64,000 nucleotides of DNA from Brucella gallinifaecis (GCF_006476605.1 NZ_ML636803.1:186001-250000), one strand, 5' to 3'; counted from the stretch's first letter, positions 9,044-19,549 are shown. Notes: generated by a model from the sequence alone, not told the origin. A program made the numbers and translations.

Positions 9044-10278
9044 TCAGGCACCTCGCCGGGATAGATCACGGTTGCAGTCACAATAGCAGCAATGCCTTCG
9101 CCACGGCCAACAAAACCCATTTTCTCATTGGTTGTGGCTTTCACGGAAACGCGGTCCTGAGAAATGCCAAGCATAGCGGCCATAGCTTGCGTCATTGCCG
9201 GACGGTGAGGGCCAATCTTCGGCTCTTCTGCGATGATGGTCACATCCGCATTGGCGATACGACCACCTGCTTCGCGAACAATACGGACAGCATGCTCAAC
9301 GAAGATATGCGATGCAGCACCCTTCCATTGCGGATCGGATGGCGGAAAATGTGTGCCAATATCGCCTGCGCCGCGCGTGGCAAGCAGTGCGTCGGTCAGA
9401 GCATGAAGCGCTACATCGGCATCTGAGTGGCCATTAAGCTTTTTATTATGCGGAATGGATACGCCGCAAAGCGTGACGTGATCGCCCGGCTCAAAACTGT
9501 GAACGTCATAGCCATTGCCGGTGCGGATATCTGGAAAAGAAGTCATGCCATGCCTTAAACGTTTGTCGGCCATTTCTATATCTTTGGCCCATGTCAGTTT
9601 GGTATTGTCTGCCGATCCCTCAATGATACGTACGCACAGGCCATAGGCCTCTGCAATTGACGCATCATCGGTAAAATCTGAACGACCGCTCAGAAATGCC
9701 TTTTCATGTGCATCGAGAATAGATGCGAAAGGGAATGCTTGCGGTGTTTGTGCTGCGAAAAGACCTGTGCGCGGTATAGTTGTCTTGACTGTGCCATCGC
9801 TTGCGGACTGTTTCAAGGTGTCAGATACGCCAAGAGCAGGCAGCACACCTTCCAGCGGCGTCAGGTTCCGGAATATTTGCGTGAGTAGTTCTTGTTCGAT
9901 GAAGGGACGCACACCGTCATGGATGAGCACATAATCAGGGGCCTTTTGATTGAGTGCAAGTAATCCAAGTCGTGTGGATTCCTGTCGTGTCGCACCACCA
10001 ATGATCACACGCAGATTTTTATAATGCCCGGTGATGGCTTTATCGTAAAGCGCTGCATCATCGGCATGGATGACGACGACAATTTCAGCAATTTGCGGGT
10101 GTTGCGCAAAAGCCCGTATCGTGCGCGAAAGAACTGCTTCGCCACCGATCTGCCGATATTGTTTCGGCCCTTCCGTGCTTTGTCCGGCTCGTTCGCCACG
10201 CCCTGCGGCGACAATGACTGCTGCTGTCCGTGAAATGTTGCTTGCCTTCGTCTCGGATTCAACTTGTTCCTTGCGCAA
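9040..10278 (-). CDS. ispDF: Bifunctional IspD/IspF enzyme of the MEP isoprenoid pathway; start uncertain
   Basis: Fusion of 2-C-methyl-D-erythritol 4-phosphate cytidylyltransferase (IspD) and 2-C-methyl-D-erythritol 2,4-cyclodiphosphate synthase (IspF). The IspD part begins with [14 protein letters not shown] and [10 protein letters not shown] and contains HDGVRPF. The IspF part begins at [10 protein letters not shown] (the DxH metal site) and contains [16 protein letters not shown] and GDIGTHFPP. The fusion is typical of alphaproteobacteria. The start is a problem: the only in-frame ATG is at 10446, deep inside divergent dusB. The interval given uses a TTG at 10278, about 16 codons before the conserved domain, without a good ribosome-binding site. 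Downstream it overlaps pncC by 4 bp. Confidence 0.93.
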   Translation of the reverse strand: MRKEQVESETKASNISRTAAVIVAAGRGERAGQSTEGPKQYRQIGGEAVLSRTIRAFAQHPQIAEIVVVIHADDAALYDKAITGHYKNLRVIIGGATRQESTRLGLLALNQKAPDYVLIHDGVRPFIEQELLTQIFRNLTPLEGVLPALGVSDTLKQSASDGTVKTTIPRTGLFAAQTPQAFPFASILDAHEKAFLSGRSDFTDDASIAEAYGLCVRIIEGSADNTKLTWAKDIEMADKRLRHGMTSFPDIRTGNGYDVHSFEPGDHVTLCGVSIPHNKKLNGHSDADVALHALTDALLATRGAGDIGTHFPPSDPQWKGAASHIFVEHAVRIVREAGGRIANADVTIIAEEPKIGPHRPAMTQAMAAMLGISQDRVSVKATTNEKMGFVGRGEGIAAIVTATVIYPGEVPE

Positions 10279-10372
10279 TACCCGCTTGCGCAGATAATTG
10301 CCATACCACAATAGATTTATCAGTGCCGCAAACGCTTTTCCTTGCGTTCGATAGAGTGAGTGATTAAACTGT

Positions 10373-11404
10373 GTGCTAATTGCATCATGCACATCAAATG
10401 AGCATATTTTGATCGCTAATCTTGAATTGCCTTTAAATATACGCAACGTGGTCGTTCCAAACCGCGTTTTTCTTGCGCCGATGTCGGGCGTTTCCGATCT
10501 TCCGTTTCGCAGGCGTGCTGCCGAGGCGGGTGCTGGTATGGTTGTTTCGGAAATGGTCGCAAGTGCGGAACTTTGTAACCGTCATAAAGAAAGCATGTTA
10601 CGGCTGTCCGGAACGGGGCTTGGCACGCATGTTGTGCAGCTTGCAGGCCGTGAAGCGCACTGGATGGGGGAAGCAGCAAAGATTGCCGAGGGTGAAGGCG
10701 CTGATATTATCGACATTAATATGGGCTGTCCTGCCAAGAAGGTGACGGGAGGCTATTCCGGTTCGGCATTGATGCGCGATCTTGATCATGCCATGACCTT
10801 GGTTGAGGCAACAGTAAAGGCTGTGAAAGTACCGGTTACGTTGAAAATGCGTCTGGGCTGGGATGAGAACAGTATCAACGCACCTGAGCTTGCAAAACGT
10901 GCTGAAGATGCTGGTATTGCGATGATAACAGTTCATGGCCGCACGCGTTGTCAGTTTTATGAGGGGAAGGCTGATTGGGACGCTATTCAGGCTGTGCGCA
11001 ATGTTGTGAAAATTCCACTGGTTGCCAATGGTGATGTGACATCGCGGGCTGATGCGCAAGAGTTGTTGCGTCGCTCAGGTGCTGATGCCGTGATGATCGG
11101 TCGTGCTTCCTATGGCCAGCCATGGCTTGCCGGACTGATTGCCGGCAGTGATTTTGCACCGCGAACAGGCGTTGATATTCTTTCTTATATTATAAGACAT
11201 TACGAGGATATGCTCGACCATTATGGTAGCAAAACGGGTGTCCGTCATTCGAGGAAGCATCTTGGCTGGTATCTTGAACGCCATGCGGGTAGCGCATTCT
11301 CATCTGAAGATAAGGCTGAAATCATGAGGCTCATTGATCCTGAAGCGGTTATTGCGGCACTGACGCGGATTTTTCTGTGTGAAGCAGACAGAAAGGTTGC
11401 ATAA
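10373..11404 (+). CDS. dusB: tRNA-dihydrouridine synthase (DusB/NifR3 family); start uncertain
   Basis: FMN enzyme reducing uridines in the tRNA D-loop, about 330-343 residues. Visible are the N-terminal barrel signature [13 protein letters not shown], the catalytic-cysteine motif [33 protein letters not shown] and [14 protein letters not shown] (phosphate binding). No ATG is available: the interval starts at a GTG (10373), with TTG alternatives at 10409 and 10427 closer to the conserved [12 protein letters not shown]. It heads the nitrogen-regulation cluster, and its TAA overlaps the ntrB ATG by one base. Location of this Dus gene (old name nifR3) before ntrBC is classical in alphaproteobacteria. 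Confidence 0.95.
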   Translation: MLIASCTSNEHILIANLELPLNIRNVVVPNRVFLAPMSGVSDLPFRRRAAEAGAGMVVSEMVASAELCNRHKESMLRLSGTGLGTHVVQLAGREAHWMGEAAKIAEGEGADIIDINMGCPAKKVTGGYSGSALMRDLDHAMTLVEATVKAVKVPVTLKMRLGWDENSINAPELAKRAEDAGIAMITVHGRTRCQFYEGKADWDAIQAVRNVVKIPLVANGDVTSRADAQELLRRSGADAVMIGRASYGQPWLAGLIAGSDFAPRTGVDILSYIIRHYEDMLDHYGSKTGVRHSRKHLGWYLERHAGSAFSSEDKAEIMRLIDPEAVIAALTRIFLCEADRKVA

Positions 11405-12531
11405 TGGGCAGCAAGAGTGAACTGACAGGCATTCCGGGCATTATACTGGATGCGATCAATCAGCCTGTGATCATGGTGAGCGGCGACAATCATATTGTTT
11501 ATGCCAATATGGATGCGGAGCAGTTTTTCCGCTCTGGTTCATCTATTCTGGCACGCAATTCTCTTGAATCTTTCTTGCCTTTCGGAAGCCCCTTGCTGGC
11601 TCTGGTGGATCAGGTTCGAACGGCTCAGGTTCCTGTGAATGAATATCGCGTCGATATTTCTTCGCCAAAGCTTGGTGCCGAGCGTATTGTAGATATTTAT
11701 GTAGCGCCGGTGATTGAAACTCCTGGTGCCGTGGTGATCCTTTTCAAAGAAAAAACCATGGCGGAAAAGATTGACCGTCAGATGACCCATCGCGGGGCTG
11801 CGCGTTCGGTCACGGGTCTTGCGTCGATGCTGGCGCATGAAATCAAGAATCCGCTTTCAGGCATTCGTGGTGCTGCGCAATTGCTTGAACAGGTGGTTGG
11901 TGATGATGATCGTGCGCTGGCGCGGCTTATTACTGATGAAACCGATCGCATCGTGAAGCTTGTTGATCGTATGGAAGTGTTTTCCGATGAGCGACCTATC
12001 GAGCGCACGGCGGTTAATATCTATTCGGTGCTCGATCATGTGAAGACTTTGGCACGCAATGGGTTTGCCCGGCATATCCGCTTTATTGAGGAATATGACC
12101 CCTCGCTTCCGCCAGTTTATGCCAATCGCGATCAGTTGGTGCAGGTGTTTCTTAATCTGGTTAAAAATGCGGCGGAAGCATTGGGTGAGCGTGACGATGC
12201 TGAAATTACGCTCTCGACCGCCTATCGCCCAGGCATCCGCCTGCAGGTGCCGGGCGCCAGTGATCGTGTGGCTCTGCCACTGGAATTTTGTGTGCATGAT
12301 AATGGTCCGGGTGTGCCGGAAGATATGTTGCCGCATTTGTTTGATCCCTTTGTGACGACCAAGACCAATGGGTCCGGTCTCGGACTGGCGCTTGTGGCCA
12401 AAATCATTGGAGATCATGGCGGTGTGATTGAGTGCGACAGTCAGCAGGCGCGTACAACATTTCGCATACTCATGCCGCAATGGAAGAGTTCAGCTGATAA
12501 TATGTCTGCAAAGACAGGAGATAACGCATGA
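11404..12531 (+). CDS. ntrB: Nitrogen regulation sensor histidine kinase NtrB (GlnL)
   Basis: Cytoplasmic sensor kinase of 375 residues that phosphorylates or dephosphorylates NtrC according to PII signalling. Domain order is an N-terminal PAS domain (about 12-115), a HisKA dimerisation domain with the phospho-accepting H145 in [14 protein letters not shown], and a HATPase domain with [10 protein letters not shown] (N box), DNGPGVPED (G1) and GSGLGLALV (G2). No membrane segment is visible, as expected for NtrB. Start shares a base with the dusB stop; the end overlaps ntrC by 4 bp, so dusB-ntrB-ntrC is one transcription unit. Confidence 0.96.
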   Translation: MGSKSELTGIPGIILDAINQPVIMVSGDNHIVYANMDAEQFFRSGSSILARNSLESFLPFGSPLLALVDQVRTAQVPVNEYRVDISSPKLGAERIVDIYVAPVIETPGAVVILFKEKTMAEKIDRQMTHRGAARSVTGLASMLAHEIKNPLSGIRGAAQLLEQVVGDDDRALARLITDETDRIVKLVDRMEVFSDERPIERTAVNIYSVLDHVKTLARNGFARHIRFIEEYDPSLPPVYANRDQLVQVFLNLVKNAAEALGERDDAEITLSTAYRPGIRLQVPGASDRVALPLEFCVHDNGPGVPEDMLPHLFDPFVTTKTNGSGLGLALVAKIIGDHGGVIECDSQQARTTFRILMPQWKSSADNMSAKTGDNA

Positions 12532-13997
12532 TTGCCGGACGTCCGACTGGTACAATACTTGTTGCCGATGATGATGCTGCAATTCGCACAGTGCTTAATC
12601 AGGCGCTCTCGCGTGCAGGCTATGATGTGTGGGCAACATCGAATGCGACCTCGCTCTGGCGCTGGATAGCAGCCGGTGATGGCGATCTGGTGATTACAGA
12701 TGTCAATATGCCGGATGAAAATGCATTTGATTTGCTGCCGCGCATCAAGAAAATGCGCCCGGAGCTGCCGATTGTGGTGATGAGTGCTCAGAATACATTT
12801 ATGACAGCGATCCGGGCTTCGGAAGCTGGGGCTTACGAGTATCTGCCGAAGCCTTTTGACCTGACAGAGTTGATCAATATTGTCGGTCGTGCGCTTTCTG
12901 AGCCAAAGCATAAGCCTGCTGCGGTTATTCCTGATGAGCAGGCTGATAATATGCCGCTGGTTGGACGTTCTCCGGCCATGCAGGAAATCTATCGCGTATT
13001 GGCTCGCATGATGCAGACTGATCTGACCATGATGGTCACGGGTGAGTCCGGCACTGGTAAGGAGCTTGTTGCACGCGCTCTTCATGAATATGGGCGTCGC
13101 CGTAAAGGGCCGTTTGTCGCCATCAATATGGCTGCGATTCCGCGTGATCTGATTGAATCAGAACTGTTCGGTCATGAAAAGGGGGCATTTACCGGTGCTC
13201 AGAATCGTTCCAGCGGGCGTTTTGAACAGGCCAATGGCGGAACACTTTTTCTTGATGAAATTGGCGATATGCCGATGGAAGCGCAGACGCGCTTGCTGCG
13301 TGTGTTGCAACAGGGCGAATATATGACGGTCGGCGGGCGTACGCCGATCAAGACCGATGTGCGGATTGTGGCGGCAACCAATAAGGATTTGCGCCAGCTT
13401 ATAGCACAGGGATTGTTCCGCGAAGACCTCTACTATCGTCTGAATGTGGTGCCGCTGCGTTTGCCGCCGCTTCGCGAGCGTAGTGAAGATGTGCCGGATC
13501 TGGTGCGCCATTTTTTCAAGCGTGCCGCCGAAGAAGGTTTGCCAGAGAAACGGATCACTTCTGCCGGTTTCGAAATGATGCGCCGCTATCCATGGCCGGG
13601 CAATGTTCGTGAGCTTGAAAACCTCGTTCGCAGACTTTCTGCCCTTTATCCGCAGGATGAGATTTCGCCGGAGATCATTGAATCCGAGTTGAAATCGGAG
13701 GTTTCCAAGATGGATATTCCGATTGCTGTTGCCGGAGACATAGAGAACATTACCATTTCACAGGTGGTGGAGCAGAATATGCAGCGCTACTTTGCGTCTT
13801 TTGGAGTGGATTTGCCGCCGCCCGGTCTTTACCATCGTGTTCTGGCAGAGCTTGAATATCCGCTGATCCTTGCTTGTCTGACCGCAACGCGCGGCAATCA
13901 GATCAAGGCTGCCGAGATTCTTGGGCTTAATCGCAATACGTTGCGCAAGAAGATCAGAGAGCTTGGTGTGAACATATATCGGGGTGCAAAACCTTGA
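12528..13997 (+). CDS. ntrC: Nitrogen regulation response regulator NtrC, sigma-54 activator
   Basis: 489 residues in standard order. The receiver domain carries its phospho-acceptor aspartate at D58 (ITDVNMPDE) and the conserved lysine in YLPKPF. The AAA+ domain has Walker A GESGTGKE, the sigma-54 contact loop GAFTGA, Walker [11 protein letters not shown] and an arginine-finger region. A Fis-type helix-turn-helix closes the protein ([19 protein letters not shown]). It activates sigma-54 promoters of nitrogen-assimilation genes under nitrogen limitation. It overlaps ntrB by 4 bp. Downstream there is a palindromic repeat, not a classical terminator. Confidence 0.97.
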   Translation: MIAGRPTGTILVADDDAAIRTVLNQALSRAGYDVWATSNATSLWRWIAAGDGDLVITDVNMPDENAFDLLPRIKKMRPELPIVVMSAQNTFMTAIRASEAGAYEYLPKPFDLTELINIVGRALSEPKHKPAAVIPDEQADNMPLVGRSPAMQEIYRVLARMMQTDLTMMVTGESGTGKELVARALHEYGRRRKGPFVAINMAAIPRDLIESELFGHEKGAFTGAQNRSSGRFEQANGGTLFLDEIGDMPMEAQTRLLRVLQQGEYMTVGGRTPIKTDVRIVAATNKDLRQLIAQGLFREDLYYRLNVVPLRLPPLRERSEDVPDLVRHFFKRAAEEGLPEKRITSAGFEMMRRYPWPGNVRELENLVRRLSALYPQDEISPEIIESELKSEVSKMDIPIAVAGDIENITISQVVEQNMQRYFASFGVDLPPPGLYHRVLAELEYPLILACLTATRGNQIKAAEILGLNRNTLRKKIRELGVNIYRGAKP

Positions 13998-14040
13998 TAA
14001 TCAAGCGGTAGGCCTTTTCTCAATTGCACGGACCTTCATT

Positions 14041-14141
14041 TAGAACGCCGATCTGATTCAATCAGTTCGGCATTCTAAATATTTGTTTTAAAGGCGCATC
14101 CTTGATCGAAATCCGTGTCACAGTTTTCGGGATGCGCTCTA
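14041..14141. repeat. Mosaic palindromic repeat, A module then C module (after ntrC)
   Basis: The A module (14041-14077) is a hairpin with arms TAGAACGCCGATCTGATT and a degenerate complement. A spacer ATATTTGTTTTAAA follows. The C module (about 14092-14141) starts AGGCGCATCC and ends TTTTCGGGATGCGCTCT. The same modules recur at 19392, 44204, 49891 and 57627 in different combinations and orientations. It fills the gap between ntrC and ntrY. Confidence 0.85.
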
Positions 14142-14172
14142 AACTGTAAACAATCGTTGCATTTTCGCCACA

Positions 14173-16488
14173 ATGCGTTGCGTAGATGCAACGCTATTGG
14201 GTAATATGGTTAATATGAATACAGCGAATCTGACGACAGGTCTTGAAAAGACGGAGCGATCATCGCGTGGTGGTGAGGGGCGCAGGCTTCTTGCATTGCC
14301 GGGTATTATCACCGTTGTGCTGGCGCTGATCACCGCTTCCATTTCGTTTGCGATCCTGATCGGCATCACGCCAATTACGCCAGATCGCGCCGTTACGCTT
14401 GCGCTGGTCATTATCAATGTCGCGCTGATTATCTTTCTTATACTTCTGATTTGCCGTGAGATTTATCGCATTGTATCGGCACGCAGATCTGGAAAAGCGG
14501 CTTCACGGCTTCACGTTCGCATTGTTGCACTTTTTTCGCTGATTGCTGCTGTTCCTGCAATTGTGGTGGCTATTGTTGCGTCTGTTACGCTTAATCTCGG
14601 GCTTGATCGCTGGTTTGATACCAATACGCGCGATATTGTCAGTTCATCGCAAAATCTGACAACTGCTTATATTCGGGAAACGGCGCTCAATCTGCAAAGC
14701 ACGTCATTTTCGATGTTGCAGGAGCTTGATGCGCAACGCACAGTTTATAGCCTCGATCGAGGTGGTTTTATCCGCTATATGACACTCCAGGCTGGAGGTC
14801 GCGGTCTGCTTGGTGCATTCCTTGTGCGTGAAAACGGGGATGTCGTCGTTAGAAGCGAGACAGGTGTTGAAACACGGCTTCCGCCGCCAACCAAAGATGC
14901 ATTGAAAACCGCTGCCGATGGCAAGCCGGTTATCATTCCGCCGGGCAACAGTAATTTTGTCGGTGCGGTAATCAAGATGCGCGAGATACCGGATCTTTAT
15001 CTCTACACGGTTCGTGCAGTCGATCAGCAAATCCTGGATTCTATGCGGCTGATGGAAGCCAATACGCAACGCTATCAGGAAATGGATGCGAACCGCATTC
15101 CAACACAGATTGCGTTTGCGCTTTTATATTTTGGTTTGACGCTGATTGTTCTTCTGTCGGCAATCTGGACCGGTATTGCTGTTGCTGACCGTCTTGTGCG
15201 TCCAATCAGGCTTCTTATTGGCGCAGCAGATGATGTGGCTGCCGGTAATCTCAATGTTTCGGTGCCGGTGCGTTCGTCAGATGGTGATGTTGGTGCGTTG
15301 TCTGTCACATTCAACAATATGGTTGAGGAACTTAACAGCCAGCGCAATGAGCTTTTGTCGGCTAAAGACCAGATTGATGAACGTCGCCGCTTTTCAGAGG
15401 CAGTGCTTTCTGGTGTTACTGCCGGGGTTATTGGTATTGAAACCGATGGATCCATCTCAATTCTCAATCGCTCTGCCGAACATATGTTTGGCGTGAGTTC
15501 AGATGATGCCATTGGCAAAAGCCTGAGCAGCATAGCGCCTGAAATCGGACAGGCATTTGAGGTTGCCCGCACGACCGAACGTGCCATGTATCGTGAGCAG
15601 GTTAGCATGACACGGGGCGGTGTTGCCCGCAGTTTCAATGTTCAGGTAACGGTTGAGGATGCGGATTCAGACGATCATTCCTATGTCGTAACGGTTGATG
15701 ATATTACGGATCTTGTTCAGGCGCAGCGTTCTTCCGCCTGGGCTGATGTTGCGCGGCGTATTGCGCATGAGATTAAAAACCCGCTAACCCCGATTCAACT
15801 TTCTGCGGAACGTATTCGCCGTCGCTATGGCAAGGTCATTACTGAAGATCGTGAAGTTTTTGATCAATGTACGGATACGATTATTCGTCAGGTTGGTGAT
15901 ATCGGACGCATGGTCGATGAATTCTCGGCCTTTGCCCGTATGCCCAAGCCGGAAATGAAGGTCATGGACATTCGCGAAGCTTTGCGTGAAGCATCTTTTC
16001 TTATCGAAGTGAGCCGTCAGGATATTAAATTCACCAATGAATATGGTTCTGACGCGTTGATTGGTTCTTTTGACAGTCGTTTGCTTGGTCAAGCATTTGG
16101 CAATGTTATCAAGAATGCCAGCGAAGCAATTGATGCGGTGCTAAAAGAAGAGCGCGGCGAAGGACATATTCTTGTTCGTTCTTATAAAGCCAATGGGCAT
16201 CTGGTGGTCGACATCATTGATAATGGCAAAGGTCTGCCAGGTGATGATCGCCAGAAATTGCTGGAGCCTTATATGACTACGCGGGAAAAAGGCACAGGGC
16301 TTGGTCTGGCCATTGTTCGCAAGATCGTGGAAGACCACGGTGGATATATGGAATTGCATGATGCGCCGGCGGACTTTTACGGAGGGCGTGGCGCAATGAT
16401 ACGTATGATCTTTCCTGAGGTTTCTGCCGGGCTGACCGGTACGGAAGAAGGAAATCCCGGAAACGAGACAGTTGGGCAGGTGAACTGA
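14173..16488 (+). CDS. ntrY: Membrane sensor histidine kinase NtrY
   Basis: 771 residues from the first ATG; internal ATGs at 14206 and 14215 are equally plausible starts. Two or three N-terminal membrane segments (about 35-90) and one near 115-145 precede a periplasmic sensory region. A further membrane segment at about 313-335 leads into a HAMP domain (RPIRLLIGAADDVAAGN), a PAS domain, HisKA with [16 protein letters not shown], and HATPase (NVIKNASEAI, DNGKGLPGDD, GTGLGLAIV). NtrY is the partner of NtrX; in Brucella the pair has been linked to nitrogen metabolism and low-oxygen sensing. ntrX begins 1 base after its stop. Confidence 0.95.
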   Translation: MRCVDATLLGNMVNMNTANLTTGLEKTERSSRGGEGRRLLALPGIITVVLALITASISFAILIGITPITPDRAVTLALVIINVALIIFLILLICREIYRIVSARRSGKAASRLHVRIVALFSLIAAVPAIVVAIVASVTLNLGLDRWFDTNTRDIVSSSQNLTTAYIRETALNLQSTSFSMLQELDAQRTVYSLDRGGFIRYMTLQAGGRGLLGAFLVRENGDVVVRSETGVETRLPPPTKDALKTAADGKPVIIPPGNSNFVGAVIKMREIPDLYLYTVRAVDQQILDSMRLMEANTQRYQEMDANRIPTQIAFALLYFGLTLIVLLSAIWTGIAVADRLVRPIRLLIGAADDVAAGNLNVSVPVRSSDGDVGALSVTFNNMVEELNSQRNELLSAKDQIDERRRFSEAVLSGVTAGVIGIETDGSISILNRSAEHMFGVSSDDAIGKSLSSIAPEIGQAFEVARTTERAMYREQVSMTRGGVARSFNVQVTVEDADSDDHSYVVTVDDITDLVQAQRSSAWADVARRIAHEIKNPLTPIQLSAERIRRRYGKVITEDREVFDQCTDTIIRQVGDIGRMVDEFSAFARMPKPEMKVMDIREALREASFLIEVSRQDIKFTNEYGSDALIGSFDSRLLGQAFGNVIKNASEAIDAVLKEERGEGHILVRSYKANGHLVVDIIDNGKGLPGDDRQKLLEPYMTTREKGTGLGLAIVRKIVEDHGGYMELHDAPADFYGGRGAMIRMIFPEVSAGLTGTEEGNPGNETVGQVN

Positions 16489-16489
16489 T

Positions 16490-17851
16490 ATGGCAGCCGA
16501 TATTCTTGTAGTTGACGACGAAACGGATATTCGGGAACTTGTTGCAGGCATCCTCAGCGATGAAGGCTATGAAACCCGGACAGCATTTGATGCGGATAGC
16601 GCTCTTGCGGCTATAGATGATCGTGTGCCGCGTCTGGTTTTTCTGGATATATGGTTACAGGGGAGTCGTCTGGATGGTCTTGCGCTTCTTGATGAAATCA
16701 AGAAGCAGCACCCGGATTTGCCTGTCGTGATGATTTCCGGTCATGGCAATGTGGAAACGGCTGTCTCTGCTATCCGACGTGGTGCTTATGATTTTATCGA
16801 GAAGCCTTTCAAGGCTGATCGTCTTATTCTGGTCGCTGAACGAGCGCTCGAAACATCTAAACTCAAGCGCGAAGTGTCCAGTCTTCGTAAGCGCGGCGGC
16901 AACAGTATGGAATTGATTGGAGCGTCGCTGGCGATCAATCAGTTGCGCCAGACCATTGAACGTGTTGCGCCAACCAATAGCCGCATCATGATAACCGGAC
17001 CTTCCGGTGCGGGTAAAGAACTGGCAGCACGTGCTATTCACGCTCAATCCAGCCGTGCAAACGGTCCATTTGTGACCGTCAATGCTGCAACCATTACGCC
17101 AGAGCGTATGGAAATTGAGCTTTTCGGTACTGAAATGGATGGTGGAGAACGCAAGGTCGGTGCGCTTGAAGAAGCGCATGGCGGTATTCTTTATCTCGAC
17201 GAAGTCGCCGATATGCCGCGTGAAACACAAAACAAGATTTTGCGTGTTCTGGTCGATCAGCAGTTTGAGCGGGTGGGGGGAACCAAGCGCGTGAAGGTTG
17301 ATGTCCGTATCATCTCATCCACGGCTCAGAACCTTGAAGGCATGATTGCGGAAGGCACTTTCCGCGAAGACCTTTTTCATCGTCTTTCAGTGGTGCCTGT
17401 GCATGTGCCGCCTTTGGCTTCGCGCCGCGAGGACATTCCGTCACTCGTTGAATATTTTATGACGCAGATTGCAGAACAGGCGGGTATCAAGCCGCGCAAG
17501 ATAGGCTCTGATGCAATGGCTGTTTTGCAGTCGCATAGCTGGCCGGGCAATATTCGTCAGTTGCGCAACAATGTTGAGCGATTGATGATTCTGGCGCGTG
17601 GCGATGATCCTGATGCGCCAGTGACGGCTGATCTCCTGCCGGCAGAAATTGGTGATACGCTGCCGCGTGCACCAACGGAATCGGATCAACACATCATGGC
17701 TCTTCCTTTACGTGAAGCACGTGAGCGATTTGAGAAGGAATATCTCATTGCGCAGATTAATCGCTTTGGTGGAAATATCTCGCGTACGGCGGAGTTTGTC
17801 GGCATGGAACGCTCGGCATTACACCGCAAGCTCAAGTCACTTGGCGTATAA
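16490..17851 (+). CDS. ntrX: Response regulator NtrX (AAA+ type lacking the GAFTGA loop)
   Basis: 453 residues: receiver domain with phospho-acceptor D53 (VFLDIWLQ) and EKPFK; AAA+ domain with Walker A GPSGAGKE and Walker B ILYLDEVADM; Fis-type C-terminal helix-turn-helix (FVGMERSALHRKLKSLGV). Compared with NtrC in the same window, the segment holding GAFTGA is replaced by GTEMDGGERKVG, so the sigma-54 contact loop is missing. This is known for several alphaproteobacterial NtrX proteins and argues that it does not act by remodelling sigma-54 polymerase. It is tightly coupled to ntrY; trkA follows after 28 bp. Confidence 0.95.
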   Translation: MAADILVVDDETDIRELVAGILSDEGYETRTAFDADSALAAIDDRVPRLVFLDIWLQGSRLDGLALLDEIKKQHPDLPVVMISGHGNVETAVSAIRRGAYDFIEKPFKADRLILVAERALETSKLKREVSSLRKRGGNSMELIGASLAINQLRQTIERVAPTNSRIMITGPSGAGKELAARAIHAQSSRANGPFVTVNAATITPERMEIELFGTEMDGGERKVGALEEAHGGILYLDEVADMPRETQNKILRVLVDQQFERVGGTKRVKVDVRIISSTAQNLEGMIAEGTFREDLFHRLSVVPVHVPPLASRREDIPSLVEYFMTQIAEQAGIKPRKIGSDAMAVLQSHSWPGNIRQLRNNVERLMILARGDDPDAPVTADLLPAEIGDTLPRAPTESDQHIMALPLREARERFEKEYLIAQINRFGGNISRTAEFVGMERSALHRKLKSLGV

Positions 17852-17879
17852 TAGATAAGTTAAATCAGGCGGGACGATC

Positions 17880-19256
17880 ATGCGCGTAATCGTGTGCGGG
17901 GCAGGGCAGGTTGGCTATGGTATCGCCGAGCGGCTTGCGGCTGAAGAAAATGACGTCTCTGTCATTGATACTTCTGCTCGCCATATCGAGATTGTGCGTG
18001 ATACGCTGGATGTGCGCGGGTTTGTTGGTCATGGATCCCATCCTGATGTTCTGGCTGCGGCCGGTGCCAATGAAGCTGACATGATTATTGCGGTTACGCT
18101 GTCTGACGAGGTCAATATGGTGGCTTGTCAGGTGGCGCATTCGGTTTTTAATGTGCCGACCAAGATCGCGCGTATTCGGGCACAATCCTATCTCAATGCT
18201 GAATATCAGGACCTGTTTTTACGTGAAAACCTGCCGATTGATGTGATTATTTCGCCCGAGCTGGAAGTCGGCGAAGTGGTTCTGCGACGTATCGCCTTGC
18301 AGGGTGCCACCGATGTGTTGCGCTTTGCTGATGACAAGATCATTGGTCTTGCAATCGAGTGTCTGGAAGAATGCCCTGTTATCAATACGCCGCTGAAACA
18401 ACTCTCCGATTTGTTTCCAGATCTGGCAGCAACAGTTGTTGGTGTTGTGCGAAATGGCAGTCTGTTTATCCCGCGTTCGAGTGACCAGCTCAATGTTGGC
18501 GATTTAGCCTATGTGGTGACAACCCGCGAGCAGGTTCGCAGGACGCTTTCACTGTTTGGGCATGAGAAGCCGGAAGCACATCGTATTGTCATCGCGGGTG
18601 GCGGCAATATCGGGCTATATGTCGCCAAAGCCATTGAAGAACGCAAATGGCAAACCCGCATCAAGATGATCGAAAGCGAGCATGAGCGGGCGTTTACAAT
18701 TGCAGATCAGTTAAAACGGACCATGGTTTTGCATGGAAGTGCGCTTGATCAGGCGCTTTTGCAGGAAGCGGATATTGAGGATGCAGATTTATTTGTTGCA
18801 CTGACCAATCAGGATCAGGTCAATATCCTTTCCAGCATTATGGCAAAACGTCTTGGCTGCAAGGCGAATATGGCGTTGATCAATACGGTTGCCTATCAGG
18901 ATTTCACGCCCATGGTGGGGATTGATGCCTATATCAATCCGAAAGCCGTAACCGTGTCAAAAATATTGCAGCATGTCCGGCGTGGTCGTATCCGCGCGGT
19001 TTATAGTGTCTATCGGGACATGGCTGAAATCATTGAGGCGGAGGCACTTGAGACATCGTCGCTGGTCGGTGCGCCTCTTCGTGATCTTGAATTGCCGGAA
19101 GGTTTGCGAGTTGGCGCAATTTATCGCAATGGACAGGTTATCCAGCCCAATGGGGATGTCAGGATCAAGCCAAAGGACCGGGTTGTGATTTTTGCAACTG
19201 CTGAAGCAATCAAGCATGTGGAACAGATGTTCCGGGTCAGCCTTGAATTTTTCTGA
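17880..19256 (+). CDS. trkA: Trk system potassium uptake protein TrkA
   Basis: 458-residue cytoplasmic regulatory subunit of Trk potassium channels. It has two tandem RCK units, each a Rossmann NAD-binding domain (GAGQVGYGIAERLA at the N-terminus; IAGGGNIGLYVAKAIE near residue 240) followed by a TrkA-C domain. The length and duplication match E. coli TrkA. The channel subunit TrkH/TrkG is not in the window. The location behind ntrX is conserved in rhizobia and Brucella, suggesting cotranscription with ntrYX. No clear terminator is seen after it; a long gap with a repeat follows. Confidence 0.96.
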   Translation: MRVIVCGAGQVGYGIAERLAAEENDVSVIDTSARHIEIVRDTLDVRGFVGHGSHPDVLAAAGANEADMIIAVTLSDEVNMVACQVAHSVFNVPTKIARIRAQSYLNAEYQDLFLRENLPIDVIISPELEVGEVVLRRIALQGATDVLRFADDKIIGLAIECLEECPVINTPLKQLSDLFPDLAATVVGVVRNGSLFIPRSSDQLNVGDLAYVVTTREQVRRTLSLFGHEKPEAHRIVIAGGGNIGLYVAKAIEERKWQTRIKMIESEHERAFTIADQLKRTMVLHGSALDQALLQEADIEDADLFVALTNQDQVNILSSIMAKRLGCKANMALINTVAYQDFTPMVGIDAYINPKAVTVSKILQHVRRGRIRAVYSVYRDMAEIIEAEALETSSLVGAPLRDLELPEGLRVGAIYRNGQVIQPNGDVRIKPKDRVVIFATAEAIKHVEQMFRVSLEFF

Positions 19257-19391
19257 CTCTGGCTGCTGTTGTTTAATCGATCTTTTCAAAGAACAGATGC
19301 TACAGGGACTTATTTCTGCACAGATGGATTCATTATTGTTTCAAATGACTGAAAAAGTTGGAGATTTTGCAATCTGTAAGATTTGCTTACC

Positions 19392-19495
19392 AGAGCATTC
19401 CTGAATTAAGTTGAAATATTAGAAATGCTCTATCTATTTGTTTTTACGCACATCTTGTTCTGAAATTGGCTTCCCACTTTTCAGGATATGCTCTG
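19392..19495. repeat. Mosaic palindromic repeat, degenerate copy (before hfq)
   Basis: A hairpin with arms AGAGCATT / AATGCTCT (19392-19431) takes the first-module position. It is followed by a T-rich spacer and a diverged C module (19446-19495, CGCACATCTTG...TTTTCAGGATATGCTC) in the same orientation as the copy after ntrC. Confidence 0.65.
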
Positions 19496-19534
19496 GCTTT
19501 TGAATTTGCCGGTTGCACAAAGATTTTCATCCTG

Positions 19535-19549
19535 TTAACCGAAGCTTAA
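19535..19549 (+). promoter_or_regulatory. Candidate CtrA-binding site upstream of hfq
   Basis: TTAACCGAAGCTTAA is a perfect match to the alphaproteobacterial CtrA consensus TTAA-N7-TTAA, located 138 bp before the hfq start. It was the only exact match I found in the intergenic regions of the window by eye. A single match could be chance. Confidence 0.4.

Noticed and set aside
9037-9426. 129-codon plus-strand frame opposite ispDF
   Set aside because: Antisense to the IspF domain with conserved active-site motifs; no independent support.
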